Positions 19,101-34,561 of a stretch of 64,000 bases of DNA are shown here, in pieces (within the stretch, counting starts at the first letter, position 1; each line of letters opens with the position of its first letter). The position numbers and the translations under genes were made by a program. The stretch comes from Heliopora coerulea. Taxonomy: Eukaryota; Cnidaria; Anthozoa; Scleralcyonacea; Helioporidae. Below the pieces are notes generated by a model, which had not been told where the DNA came from, searched no databases, and saw only the letters and a list, made by a program, of their open reading frames with translations. The stretch lies in the NCBI GenBank assembly GCA_030142905.1, contig JASJOG010000487.1:1-64000 (forward strand), given 5' to 3'.

Positions 19101-20849
19101 CACAACCGTTGCACAGCTCCATTCACCAATAGTCTTATCTCGCGGGGATAAAGCGATTTTGAAGAGATTGAAAATTTTTGAGATAGACTCGACTAATCAA
19201 CGGTATTCGATTTGTTTAATTTGCGTTTAAGACATAAAGGGACAATTTCAAGACATTGCCATATATTTTGAAATACTACACGAATCATTGATCTAATGCT
19301 TTTATCCACTTCTCTGGCCCATATAGATCATTTTACAATCATTGGCTAGGTTTGGAAAACTTTCGACAAACGCAAAATAACCCAAGCTACAACCGTTACA
19401 ATTTTCTATTTACTAATCGTCTTATCTCGGGGGGATAAAGCGATTTTGAGGAGATTGAAAATTTTTGAGTGCGACTAGACTAATCAACAGATTTCGATTT
19501 GTTTTATAATGTTTGGGTGGGAAAGATCATTTTAGAAGCATTGGGTTGGTTTCGTACATCTATTCTGCTTTCACCCTATTCTAAACATACTTATGGCTTT
19601 TAACGTATAAGACTTAAAGGGACAATTTCAACACATTGCCATATATTTAAAAATACTGCTCGAATCATTGATCTAATGCTTTTATCCACTTCTCTGGCTC
19701 ATATACATAATTTTACAATCATTGGCGAGGTTTGGCCAACTTTCGACAAATGCGACTAACTCAAGCCACAACCGTTGCACAGCTCCATTCACCAATAGTC
19801 TTATCTCGCGGGGATAAAGCGATTTTGAAGAGATTGAAAATTTTTGAGTGCGACTAGACTAATCAACAGATTTCGATTTGTTTTATAATGTTTGGGTGGG
19901 AAAGATCATTTTAGAAGCATTGGGTTAGTTTCGCACAAATATTCTGCTTTCACCCAATTCTAACCATACTTATGGCATTTAACGTATAAAGCGTAATGAG
20001 ACAATTTCAACACATTGCCATATATTTTGAAATACTGCTCGAATCATTGATCTAATGCTTTTATCCATTTCTCTGGGCCATATAGATAATTTTACAATCA
20101 TTGGCGAGGTTTGGCCAACTTTCGACAAATGCGACTAACTCAAGCCACAACCGTTGCACAGCTCCATGCACTAATCGTCTTATCTCGCTGAGATAAAGCG
20201 ATATTGAGGAGATTGAAAATTTTTGAGAGCGACTCGTCTAATCAACGGTATTCGATTTGTTCGACGAAGTCTGCTTGGAAAAGATTATTTTAGAAGCATT
20301 GGGTTGGTTTCGCACAACTATTCTGCTTTCGCCGAATTCTAACCATATTTATGGCATTTAACGTTTAAAGCGTAATGAGACAATTTTAACACATTGCCAT
20401 ATATTTTGAAATACTGCTCGAATCATTGATCTAATGCTTTTATCCACTTCTGTGGCCCATATAGATAATTTTACAATCATTGGCGAGGTTTGGACAACTT
20501 TCGACAAACGCAAATAACTCAAGCCACAACCGTTACACATCTCCATGCACTAATCGTCTTATCTCGCGGAGATAGAGCGATTTTGAGGAGATTGAAAATT
20601 TTTAAGAGCAACTCGTCGAATCAACGGAATTCGATTTGTTCTATAATGTTTGGGTTTAAAAAAACATTTTAGAAGCATAGGAAGTGTTTTGTACACTTAC
20701 TTGGTTTTCACCCATTTCTAACCATACTTATGACTTTTAACGTATAAGACTTAAAGGGACAATTTCAACACGTTGCCATATATTTTGAAATACTGCTCAA
20801 ATCATTGATTTAATGCTTTTATCCACTTCTCTGGCCCATATAGATCATT

Positions 20850-23800
20850 TTAAAATCATTGTCGAGGATTGGCCAACTTTCGACAAACGCAAATAACTCA
20901 AGCCACAACCGTTACAAATCTCCATTCACCATTCGTCTTTTCTCGTGGAGATAGAGCGATTTTGAGGAGATTGAAAATTTTTGAGAGCAACTCGTCGAAT
21001 CGAGGAAATTCGATTTGTTTTATAATGTTTGGGTGGGAAAGATCATATTAGTAGCATTGTGTTGGTTTCATACAACTATTTTGCTGTCACCCAATTCTAA
21101 CCATACTTACGGCTTTTAATGTATAAGGCGTAATGAGACAATTTCAAGATATTGCCAAATTTTCAGAAATACTGCTCCAATTAATGAAATAATACTTTTA
21201 TCCTATTCTGTGACGCGAAAAAATAACTTTGCAATCATTGGAGAGGTTTGACCAACTTTCGACAAAAGCGACTAACTCAATCCACAACCGTTACACTTCT
21301 CCATGCACTAATCGTCTTATCTCGCGGAGATAAAGCGATATTGAGGAGATTGAAAATTTTTGATAGCGACTCTTCTAATCAACGGTATTCGATTTGTTTG
21401 AAGAAGTCTGCTTGGAAAAGATCATTTTAGAAGCATTGGGTTGGTTTCTCACAACTATTCTACTTTCACCGAATTCTAACCATACTTATGGCATTTAACG
21501 TATAAAGCGTAACGGGACAATTTCAACACATTGCCATATATTTTGAAATACTGCTAGAATCATTGATCTAATGCTTTTATCCACTTCTCTGGCCCATATA
21601 GTTCATTTTACAATCATTGGCGAGGTTTGGCCAACTTTCGACAAAAGCGACTAAATCAAGCCACAACCATTACACATCTCCATGCACTAATCGTCTTATC
21701 TCGCGGAGATAAAGCGATTTTGAGGAGATTGAAAATTTTTGAAAGCGACTCGTCTAATCAACGGTATTCGATTTGTTTTATAATGTTTGGGTAGGAAAGA
21801 TCATTTTAGAAGCATTGGGTTGGTTTCGCACAACTATTCTGCTTTAGCCGAATTCTAACCATACTTATGGCATTTAACGTTTAAAGCGTAATGAGACAAT
21901 TTTAACACATTGCCATATATTTTGAAATACTGCTCGAATCATTGATCTAATGCTTTTATCCACTTGTCTGCCCCATATAGATCATTTTATAATCATTGGC
22001 GAGGTTTGGCCAACTTATGACAAACGCCACTAACTCAAGCCACAACCGTTACAAAGCTCCATTCACTATTCGTCTTATCACGCGGAGATAGAGCGATTTT
22101 TAGGTGATTGAAAATTTTTAAGAGCTACTCGTCGAATCAACGGAGTTCGATTTGTTTTATAATGTTTGAGTTTAAAAGAACATTTTAGAAGGAGAGGAAG
22201 TATTTTGTTCACCTACTTGGTTTTCACCCATTTCTAACCATACTTATGACTTTTAACGTATAAGACTTAAAGAGACAATTTCAACACATTGCCATATATT
22301 TTGAAATACAGCTAGAATCATTGATCTAATGCTTTTATCCACTTCTCTGGCCTATATAGATAATTTTACAATCATTGGCGTGGATTGGCCAACTTTCGAC
22401 AAACGCAAATAACTCAAGCCACAACCGTTACAAATCTCCATTCACCATTCGTCTTTTCTCGTGGAGATAGAGCGATTTTGAGGAGATTGAAAATTTTTGA
22501 GAGCAACTCGTCGAATCGAGGAAATTCGATTTGTTTTATAATGTTTGGGTGGGAAAGATCATATTAGTAGCATTGTGTTGGTTTCATACAACTATTTTGC
22601 TGTCACCCAATTCTAACCATACTTACGGCTTTTAATGTATAAGGCGTAATGAGACAATTTCAAGATATTGCCAAATTTTCAGAAATACTGCTCCAATTAA
22701 TGAAATAATACTTTTATCCTATTCTGTGACGCGAAAAAATAACTTTGCAATCATTGGAGAGGTTTGACCAACTTTCGACAAAAGCGACTAACTCAATCCA
22801 CAACCGTTACACTTCTCCATGCACTAATCGTCTTATCTCGCGGAGATAAAGCGATATTGAGGAGATTGAAAATTTTTGATAGCGACTCTTCTAATCAACG
22901 GTATTCGATTTGTTTGAAGAAGTCTGCTTGGAAAAGATCATTTTAGAAGCATTGGGTTGGTTTCTCACAACTATTCTACTTTCACCGAATTCTAACCATA
23001 CTTATGGCATTTAACGTATAAAGCGTAACGGGACAATTTCAACACATTGCCATATATTTTGAAATACTGCTAGAATCATTGATCTAATGCTTTTATCCAC
23101 TTCTCTGGCCCATATAGTTCATTTTACAATCATTGGCGAGGTTTGGCCAACTTTCGACAAAAGCGACTAAATCAAGCCACAACCATTACACATCTCCATG
23201 CACTAATCGTCTTATCTCGCGGAGATAAAGCGATTTTGAGGAGATTGAAAATTTTTGAAAGCGACTCGTCTAATCAACGGTATTCGATTTGTTTTATAAT
23301 GTTTGGGTAGGAAAGATCATTTTAGAAGCATTGGGTTGGTTTCGCACAACTATTCTGCTTTAGCCGAATTCTAACCATACTTATGGCATTTAACGTTTAA
23401 AGCGTAATGAGACAATTTTAACACATTGCCATATATTTTGAAATACTGCTCGAATCATTGATCTAATGCTTTTATCCACTTGTCTGCCCCATATAGATCA
23501 TTTTATAATCATTGGCGAGGTTTGGCCAACTTATGACAAACGCCACTAACTCAAGCCACAACCGTTACAAAGCTCCATTCACTATTCGTCTTATCACGCG
23601 GAGATAGAGCGATTTTTAGGTGATTGAAAATTTTTAAGAGCTACTCGTCGAATCAACGGAGTTCGATTTGTTTTATAATGTTTGAGTTTAAAAGAACATT
23701 TTAGAAGGAGAGGAAGTATTTTGTTCACCTACTTGGTTTTCACCCATTTCTAACCATACTTATGACTTTTAACGTATAAGACTTAAAGAGACAATTTCAA

Positions 23801-26800
23801 CACATTGCCATATATTTTGAAATACTGCTCGGATCATTGATCTAATGCTTTTATCCACTTCTCTGGCCCATATAAATAATTTTACAATCATTGTCGAGGA
23901 TTGGCCAACTTCCGACAAACGCAAATAACTCAAGCCAAAACCGTTACACAGCTCCATTCATCAATCGTCTTATCTCGCGCAGATAAAGCGATTTGAGGTG
24001 ATTGAAAATTTTTGAGATAGACTCGACTAATCAACGGTATTCGATTTGTTTTATAATGTTTGGGTGGGATAGATCATTTTAGAAGCTCTCGATTTGTTTC
24101 GCCCAACTATTCTGCTTTCACCCTATTCTAAACATACTTATGACTTTTAACGTATAAGACTTAAAGAAACAATTTCAACACATTGCCATATATTTTGAAA
24201 TACTGCTAGAATCATTGATCTAATTCTTTTATCCACTTCTCTGGCCCATATAGATAATTTTACAATCATTGGCGTGGATTGGCCAACTTTCGACAAACGC
24301 AAATAACTCAAGCCAAAACCGTTACACAGCTCCATTCATCAATCGTCTTATCTCGCGCAGATAAGGCGATTTTGAGGAGGTTGAAAATTTTTGAGATAGA
24401 CTCGACTAATCAACGAATTTCGATTTGTTTTATAATGGTTGGGTAGGGAAGATCATTTTAGAAGCTTTGGTTGGTTTCGCACAACTATTCTTCTTTCACC
24501 TATTTCTAACAATACTTATGACTTTTAACGTATAAGACTTAAAGAGACAATTTCAACACATTGCCATATATTTTGAAATACAGCTAGAATCATTGATCTA
24601 ATGCTTTTATCCACTTCTCTGGCCCATATAGATAATTTTACAATCATTGGCGTGGATTGGCCAACTTTCGACAAACGCAAATAACTCAAGCCACAACCGT
24701 TACAAATCTCCATTCACCATTCGTCTTTTCTCGTGGAGATAGAGCGATTTTGAGGAGATTGAAAATTTTTGAGAGCAACTCGTCGAATCGAGGAAATTCG
24801 ATTTGTTTTATAATGTTTGGGTGGGAAAGATCATATTAGTAGCATTGTGTTGGTTTCATACAACTATTTTGCTGTCACCCAATTCTAACCATACTTACGG
24901 CTTTTAATGTATAAGGCGTAATGAGACAATTTCAAGATATTGCCAAATTTTCAGAAATACTGCTCCAATTAATGAAATAATACTTTTATCCTATTCTGTG
25001 ACGCGAAAAAATAACTTTGCAATCATTGGAGAGGTTTGACCAACTTTCGACAAAAGCGACTAACTCAATCCACAACCGTTACACTTCTCCATGCACTAAT
25101 CGTCTTATCTCGCGGAGATAAAGCGATATTGAGGAGATTGAAAATTTTTGATAGCGACTCTTCTAATCAACGGTATTCGATTTGTTTGAAGAAGTCTGCT
25201 TGGAAAAGATCATTTTAGAAGCATTGGGTTGGTTTCTCACAACTATTCTACTTTCACCGAATTCTAACCATACTTATGGCATTTAACGTATAAAGCGTAA
25301 TGAGACAATTTCAACACATTGCCATATATTTTGAAATACTGCTAGAATCATTGATCTAATGCTTTTATCCACTTCTCTGGCCCATATAGTTCATTTTACA
25401 ATCATTGGCGAGGTTTGGCCAACTTTCGACAAAAGCGACTAAATCAAGCCACAACCATTACACATCTCCATGCACTAATCGTCTTATCTCGCGGAGATAA
25501 AGCGATTTTGAGGAGATTGAAAATTTTTGAAAGCGACTCGTCTAATCAACGGTATTCGATTTGTTTTATAATGTTTGGGTAGGAAAGATCATTTTAGAAG
25601 CATTGGGTTGGTTTCGCACAACTATTCTGCTTTAGCCGAATTCTAACCATACTTATGGCATTTAACGTTTAAAGCGTAATGAGACAATTTTAACACATTG
25701 CCATATATTTTGAAATACTGCTCGAATCATTGATCTAATGCTTTTATCCACTTGTCTGCCCCATATAGATCATTTTATAATCATTGGCGAGGTTTGGCCA
25801 ACTTATGACAAACGCCACTAACTCAAGCCACAACCGTTACAAAGCTCCATTCACTATTCGTCTTATCACGCGGAGATAGAGCGATTTTTAGGTGATTGAA
25901 AATTTTTAAGAGCTACTCGTCGAATCAACGGAGTTCGATTTGTTTTATAATGTTTGAGTTTAAAAGAACATTTTAGAAGGAGAGGAAGTATTTTGTTCAC
26001 CTACTTGGTTTTCACCCATTTCTAACCATACTTATGACTTTTAACGTATAAGACTTAAAGAGACAATTTCAACACATTGCCATATATTTTGAAATACTGC
26101 TCGGATCATTGATCTAATGCTTTTATCCACTTCTCTGGCCCATATAAATAATTTTACAATCATTGTCGAGGATTGGCCAACTTCCGACAAACGCAAATAA
26201 CTCAAGCCAAAACCGTTACACAGCTCCATTCATCAATCGTCTTATCTCGCGCAGATAAAGCGATTTGAGGTGATTGAAAATTTTTGAGATAGACTCGACT
26301 AATCAACGGTATTCGATTTGTTTTATAATGTTTGGGTGGGATAGATCATTTTAGAAGCTCTCGATTTGTTTCGCCCAACTATTCTGCTTTCACCCTATTC
26401 TAAACATACTTATGACTTTTAACGTATAAGACTTAAAGAAACAATTTCAACACATTGCCATATATTTTGAAATACTGCTCGGATCATTGATCTAATGCTT
26501 TTATCCACTTCTCTGGCCCATATAGATAATTTTACAATCATTGGCGTGGATTGGCCAACTTTCGACAAACGCAAATAACTCAAGCCAAAACCGTTACACA
26601 GCTCCATTCATCAATCGTCTTATCTCGCGCAGATAAGGCGATTTTGAGGAGGTTGAAAATTTTTGAGATAGACTCGACTAATCAACGGTATTCGATTTGT
26701 TTTATAATGTTTGGGTGGGATAGATCATTTTAGAAGCTCTCGATTTGTTTCGCCCAACTATTCTGCTTTCACCCTATTCTAAACATACTTATGACTTTTA

Positions 26801-26930
26801 ACGTATAAGACTTAAAGAGACAATTTCAACACATTGCCATATATTTTGAAATACTGCTAGAATCATTGATCTAATGCTTTTATCCACTTCTCTGGCCCAT
26901 ATAGATAATTTTACAATCATTGGCGTGGAT
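20850..26930. repeat. Higher-order repeats inside the 379-bp array
   Basis: A four-monomer block starting near 20,869 recurs nearly unchanged at 22,385 (offset 1,516 = 4 x 379). The six-monomer block from about 22,385 recurs at 24,657 (offset 2,272). Parts recur again from about 29,202 (offset 4,166, eleven monomers, against 25,036) and at 32,479 (2,272 from 30,207). Within these blocks distinct monomers keep their order, whereas neighbouring monomers inside a block differ more. Confidence 0.85.
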
Positions 26931-29900
26931 TGGCCAACTTTCGACAAACGCAAATAACTCAAGCCAAAACCGTTACACAGCTCCATTCATCAATCGTCTT
27001 ATCTCGCGCAGATAAGGCGATTTTGAGGAGGTTGAAAATTTTTGAGATAGACTCGACTAATCAACGAATTTCGATTTGTTTTATAATGGTTGGGTAGGGA
27101 AGATCATTTTAGAAGCTTTGGTTGGTTTCGCACAACTATTCTTCTTTCACCTATTTCTAACAATACTTATGACTTTTAACGTATAAGACTTAAAGAGACA
27201 ATTTCAACACATTGCCATATATTTTGAAATACTGCTCGAATCATTGATCTAATGCTTTTATCCACTTCTCTGGCCCATATAGATAATTTTACAATCATTG
27301 GCGTGGATTGGCCAACTTTCGACAAACGCAAATAACTCAAGCCACAACCGTTACACAGCTCCATTCATCAATCGTCTTATCTTGCGCAGATAAAGCGATT
27401 TTGAGGAGGTTGAAAATTTTTGAGATAGACTCGACTAATCAACGAATTTCGATTTGTTTTATAATGGTTGGGTAGGGAAGATCATTTTAGAAGCTTTGGT
27501 TGGTTTCGCACAACTATTCTTCTTTCACCTATTTCTAACAATACTTATGACTTTTAACGTATAAGACTTAAAGAGACAATTTCAACACATTGCCATATAT
27601 TTTGAAATACAGCTAGAATCATTGATCTAATGCTTTTATCCACTTCTCTGGCCCATATAGATAATTTTACAATCATTGGCGTGGATTGGCCAACTTTCGA
27701 CAAACGCAAATAACTCAAGCAACAACCGTTGCACAGCTCAATTCACCAATCGTCTTATCTTGCGCAGATAAAGCGATTTTGAGGAGATTGAAAATTTTTG
27801 AGATAGACTCGTCTAATCAACGGAATTCGATTTTTTTTTAATGTTTGGGTAGGAAAGATAATTTTAGAAACATTGGTTTGGTTTTGCTTAACTATTCTGC
27901 TTTTAACCTAAATCTAGCCATACTTACGGCATTTAACGTATAAGGCGTAACGGGACAATTTCAACACATTGCCATATATTTGAAAATACTGTTCGAATCT
28001 ATGATCTAATGCTTTTATCCACTTCTCTGGCCAATGTAGATTATTTCATAATCATTGGCGAGGTTTGGACAATTTTCGACAAACGCCACTAACTCAAGCC
28101 TCAACCGTTAAAATTCTCTAAGCACTAATCGTCTTATCTCGCGGAGATAGAGCGATTTTGAGATGAATGAAAATTTTTTAGGGCAACTCGTCGAATCAAC
28201 GGAATTCGATTTGTTTTATAATGTTTGGGTTTATAAGATCATTTTAAAAGCATTGGGTTAGTTTCGCACAAATATTCTGCTTTCACCCAATTCTAACCAT
28301 ACTTATGGCATTTAACGTATAAAGCGTAATGAGACAATTTCAACACATTGCCATATATTTTGAAATACTGTTCGAATCATTGATCTAATGCTTTTATCCA
28401 CTTCTCTGGCCCATATAGATCATTCTACAATCATTGGCGAGGTTTGGCCAACTTTCGACAAATGCGACTAACTCAAGCCACAACCGTTGCACAGCTCCAT
28501 TCACCAATAGTCTTATCTCGCGGGGATAAAGCGATTTTGAAGAGATTGAAAATTTTTGAGATACACTCGACTAATCAACGGTATTCGATTTGTTTTATAA
28601 TGTTTGTGTGGGAAAGATCATTTTAGAAGCATTGGGTTAGTTTCGCACAACTATTCTGCTTTCACCCAATTCTAACCATACTTATGGCATTTAACGTATA
28701 AAGCGTAATGAGACAATTTCAACACATTGCCATATATTTTGAAATACTGCTCGAATCATTGATCTAATGCTTTTATCCATTTCTCTGGCCCATATAGATA
28801 ATTTTACAATCATTGGCGAGGTTTCGCCAACTCTCGACAAATGCGACTAACTCAAGCCACAACCGTTGCACAGCTCCATGCACTAATCGTCTTATCTCGC
28901 TGAGATAAAGCGATATTGAGGAGATTGAAAATTTTTGAGAGCAACTCGTCGAATCGAGGAAATTCGATTTGTTTTATAATGTTTGGGTGGGAAAGATCAT
29001 ATTAGTAGCATTGTGTTGGTTTCTTACAACTATTTTGCTTTCACCCAATTCTAACCATACTTACGGCTTTTAATGTATAAGGCGTAACCGGACAATTTCA
29101 AGATATTGCCAAATTTTCAGAAATACTGCTCCAATTAATGAAATAATACTTTTATCCTATTCTGTGACGCGAAAAAATAACTTTGCAATCATTGGAGTGG
29201 TTTGGCCAACTTTCAACAAAAGCGACTAACTCAATCCACAACCGTTACACTTCTCCATGCACTAATCGTCTTATCTCGCGGAGATAAAGCGATATTGAGG
29301 AGATTGAAAATTTTTGATAGCGACTCTTCTAATCAACGGTATTCGATTTGTTTGAAGAAGTCTGCTTGGAAAAGATCATTTTAGAAACATTGGGTTGGTT
29401 TCTCACAACTATTCTACTTTCACCGAATTCTAACCATACTTATGGCATTTAACGTATAAAGCGTAATGAGACAATTTCAACACATTGCCATATATTTTGA
29501 AATACTGCTAGAATCATTGATCTAATGCTTTTATCCACTTCTCTGGCCCATATAGATCATTTTACAATCATTGGCGAGGTTTGGCCAACTTTCGACAAAA
29601 GCGACTAAATCAAGCCACAACCATTACACATCTCCATGCACTAATCGTCTTATCTCGCGGAGATAAAGCGATTTTGAGGAGATTGAAAATTTTTGAAAGC
29701 GACTCGTCTAATCAACGGTATTCGATTTGTTTTATAATGTTTGGGTAGGAAAGATCATTTTAGAAGCATTGGGTTGGTTTCGCACAACTATTCTGCTTTA
29801 GCCGAATTCTAACCATACTTATGGCATTTAACGTTTAAAGCGTAATGAGACAATTTTAACACATTGCCATATATTTTGAAATACTGCTCGAATCATTGAT

Positions 29901-32900
29901 CTAATGCTTTTATCCACTTGTCTGCCCCATATAGATCATTTTATAATCATTGGCGAGGTTTGGCCAACTTATGACAAACGCCACTAACTCAAGCCACAAC
30001 CGTTACAAAGCTCCATTCACTATTCGTCTTATCACGCGGAGATAGAGCGATTTTTAGGTGATTGAAAATTTTTAAGAGCTACTCGTCGAATCAACGGAGT
30101 TCGATTTGTTTTATAATGTTTGAGTTTAAAAGAACATTTTAGAAGGAGAGGAAGTATTTTGTTCACCTACTTGGTTTTCACCCATTTCTAACCATACTTA
30201 TGACTTTTAACGTATAAGACTTAAAGAGACAATTTCAACACATTGCCATATATTTTGAAATACTGCTCGGATCATTGATCTAATGCTTTTATCCACTTCT
30301 CTGGCCCATATAAATAATTTTACAATCATTGTCGAGGATTGGCCAACTTTCGACAAACGCAAATAACTCAAGCCAAAACCGTTACACAGCTCCATTCATC
30401 AATCGTCTTATCTCGCGCAGATAAAGCGATTTGAGGTGATTGAAAATTTTTGAGATAGACTCGACTAATCAACGGTATTCGATTTGTTTTATAATGTTTG
30501 GGTGGGATAGATCATTTTAGAAGCTCTCGATTTGTTTCGCCCAACTATTCTGCTTTCACCCTATTCTAAACATACTTATGACTTTTAACGTATAAGACTT
30601 AAAGAGACAATTTCAACACATTGCCATATATTTTGAAATACTGCTAGAATCATTGATCTAATGCTTTTATCCACTTCTCTGGCCCATATAGATAATTTTA
30701 CAATCATTGGCGTGGATTGGCCAACTTTCGACAAACGCAAATAACTCAAGCCAAAACCGTTACACAGCTCCATTCATCAATCGTCTTATCTCGCGCAGAT
30801 AAGGCGATTTTGAGGAGGTTGAAAATTTTTGAGATAGACTCGACTAATCAACGAATTTCGATTTGTTTTATAATGGTTGGGTAGGGAAGATCATTTTAGA
30901 AGCTTTGGTTGGTTTCGCACAACTATTCTTCTTTCACCTATTTCTAACAATACTTATGACTTTTAACGTATAAGACTTAAAGAGACAATTTCAACACATT
31001 GCCATATATTTTGAAATACTGCTCGAATCATTGATCTAATGCTTTTATCCACTTCTCTGGCCCATATAGATAATTTTACAATCATTGGCGTGGATTGGCC
31101 AACTTTCGACAAACGCAAATAACTCAAGCCACAACCGTTACACAGCTCCATTCATCAATCGTCTTATCTTGCGCAGATAAGGCGATTTTGAGGAGGTTGA
31201 AAATTTTTGAGATAGACTCGACTAATCAACGAATTTCGATTTGTTTTATAATGGTTGGGTAGGGAAGATCATTTTAGAAGCTTTGGTTGGTTTCGCACAA
31301 CTATTCTTCTTTCACCTATTTCTAACAATACTTATGACTTTTAACGTATAAGACTTAAAGAGACAATTTCAACACATTGCCATATATTTTGAAATACAGC
31401 TAGAATCATTGATCTAATGCTTTTATCCACTTTTCTGGCCCATATAGATAATTTTACAATCATTGGCGTGGATTGGCCAACTTTCGACAAACGCAAATAA
31501 CTCAAGCAACAACCGTTGCACAGCTCAATTCACCAATCGTCTTATCTTGCGCAGATAAAGCGATTTTGAGGAGATTGAAAATTTTTGAGATAGACTCGTC
31601 TAATCAACGGAATTCGATTTTTTTTATAATGTTTGGGTAGGAAAGATAATTTTAGAAACATTGGTTTGGTTTTGCTTAACTATTCTGCTTTTAACCTAAA
31701 TCTAGCCATACTTACGGCATTTAACGTATAAGGCGTAACGGGACAATTTCAACACATTGCCATATATTTAAAAATACTGTTCGAATCTATGATCTAATGC
31801 TTTTATCCACTTCTCTGGCCAATGTAGATTATTTCATAATCATTGGCGAGGTTTGGACAATTTTCGACAAACGCCACTAACTCAAGCCTCAATCGTTAAA
31901 ATTCTCTAAGCACTAATCGTCTTATCTCGCGGAGATAGAGCGATTTTGAGATGAATGAAAATTTTTTAGGGCAACTCGTCGAATCAACGGAATTCGATTT
32001 GTTTTATAATGTTTGGGTAGGAAAGATCATTTTAGAAGCATTGGGTTGGTTTCGCACAACTATTCTGCTTTAGCCGAATTCTAACCATACTTATGGCATT
32101 TAACGTTTAAAGCGTAATGAGACAATTTTAACACATTGCCATATATTTTGAAATACTGCTCGAATCATTGATCTAATGCTTTTATCCACTTGTCTGCCCC
32201 ATATAGATCATTTTATAATCATTGGCGAGGTTTGGCCAACTTATGACAAACGCCACTAACTCAAGCCACAACCGTTACAAAGCTCCATTCACTATTCGTC
32301 TTATCACGCGGAGATAGAGCGATTTTTAGGTGATTGAAAATTTTTAAGAGCTACTCGTCGAATCAACGGAGTTCGATTTGTTTTATAATGTTTGAGTTTA
32401 AAAGAACATTTTAGAAGGAGAGGAAGTATTTTGTTCACCTACTTGGTTTTCACCCATTTCTAACCATACTTATGACTTTTAACGTATAAGACTTAAAGAG
32501 ACAATTTCAACACATTGCCATATATTTTGAAATACTGCTCGAATCATTGATCTAATGCTTTTATCCACTTCTCTGGCCCATATAAATAATTTTACAATCA
32601 TTGGCGAGGATTGGCCAACTTTCGACAAACGCAAATAACTCAAGCCAAAACCGTTACACAGCTCCATTCATCAATCGTCTTATCTCGCGCAGATAAAGCG
32701 ATTTGAGGTGATTGAAAATTTTTGAATTGACTCGACTAATCAACGGATTTCGATTTGTTTTATAATGTTTGAGTGGGAAAGATAATTTTACGAGCGTTGG
32801 GTTGGTTTCGCACAGCTATTCTGTTATCACCCAATTCTAACCATACTTACGGCATTTAACGTATAAAGCGTAATGAGACAATTTCAACCCTTTGCCATAT

Positions 32901-34561
32901 ATTTTGAAATACTGCTCGAATCATTGATTTAATGCTTTTATCAACTTCTCCGGCCCATATAGATAATTTTACAATCATTGGCGAGGTTTGGCCAACTTTC
33001 GAAAAATGCAAATAACTCAAAGCACTACCGTTGCACAGCTCCATTCACCAAGTGTCTTATCTCGCGCAGATAAAGCGATTTGAGTTGATTGAAAATTTTT
33101 GAGATAGACTCGACTAATCAACGGTATTCGATTTGTTTTATAATGTTTGGGTGGGATAGATCATTTTAGAAGCTTTCGATTTGTTTCGCCCAACTATTCT
33201 GCTTTCACCCTTTTCTAAACATACTTATGACTTTTAACGTATAAGACTTAAAGAGACAATTTCAACACATTGCCATATATTTTGAAATACTGCTCGAATC
33301 ATTGATCTAATGCTTTTATCCACTTTTCTGGCCCATATAGATAATTTTACAATCATTGGCGTGGATTGGCCAACTTTCGACAAACGCAAATAACTCAAGC
33401 AACAACCGTTACACAGCTCCATTCACCAATCGTCTTATCTTGCGCAGATAAAGCGATTTTGAGGAGATTGAAAATTTTTGAGATAGACTCGTCTAATCAA
33501 CGGAATTCGATTTGTTTTATAATGTTTGGGTAGGAAAGATAATTTTAGAAGCATTGGTTTGGTTTTGCTTAACTATTCTGCTTTTAACCTAAATCTAGCC
33601 ATACTTACGGCATTTAACGTATAAGGCGTAACGGGACAATTTCAACACATTGCCATATATTTAAAAATACTGTTCGAATCTATGATCTAATGCTTTTATC
33701 CACTTCTCTGGCCAATGTAGATTATTTCATAATCATTGGCTAGGTTTGGACAACTTTCGACAAACGCCACTAACTCAAGCCTCAACTGTTAAAATTCTCT
33801 AAGCACTTATCGTCTTATCTCGCGGAGATAGAGCGATTTTGAGATGAATGAAAATTTTTTAGGGCAACTCGTCGAATCAACGGAATTCGATTTGTTTTAT
33901 AATGTTTGGGTTTAAAAGAACATTTTAGAAGCATAGGAAGTGTTTTGTACACCTGCTTGGTTTACACAAATTTCTTACCATAACTATGACTTTTAATGTA
34001 TAAGACTTAAAGGGACAATTTCAACACATTGCCATATATTTTGAAATACTGCTCGAATCATTGATCTAATGCTTTTATCCACTTCTCTGGCCCATATAGA
34101 TAATTTTACAATAATTGGCGAGGTTTGGACAACTTTCGACAAACGCCACTAACTAAAGGTACAACCGTTGTACTACTCTATGCACAAATCGTCTTATCTC
34201 GCGGAGATAAAGCGATTTTAAGGTGAATGAAAATTTTTGAGATCAACTTGTCGAACCAACGGAATTCGATGTGTTTTATAATGTTTGGGTTTAATAGAAC
34301 ATTTTAGAAGCATAGGAATGATTTTTTATACCAACTTGATTTTCACCCATTTCCAACCATACTTATGACTTTTAACGTATAAGGCTTAAAGGGACAATTT
34401 CAAAGCATTGCCATATATTTTGCAATATTGCTCGAATCATTGATCTAATGCTTTTATCAACTTCTCTGGAACATATAGATCCTTTTACAATCATTGGCGA
34501 GGTTTAACAAACTTTCGACAAAAGCGACTAACTCAAGCAACAACCGTTATACCTCTCTATG

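Noticed and set aside
18321..33422. Recurrent 60- and 62-codon frames in the 379-bp array
   Set aside because: They are on both strands of every monomer, overlap each other and vary with single-base indels. They are repeat by-products, not genes.
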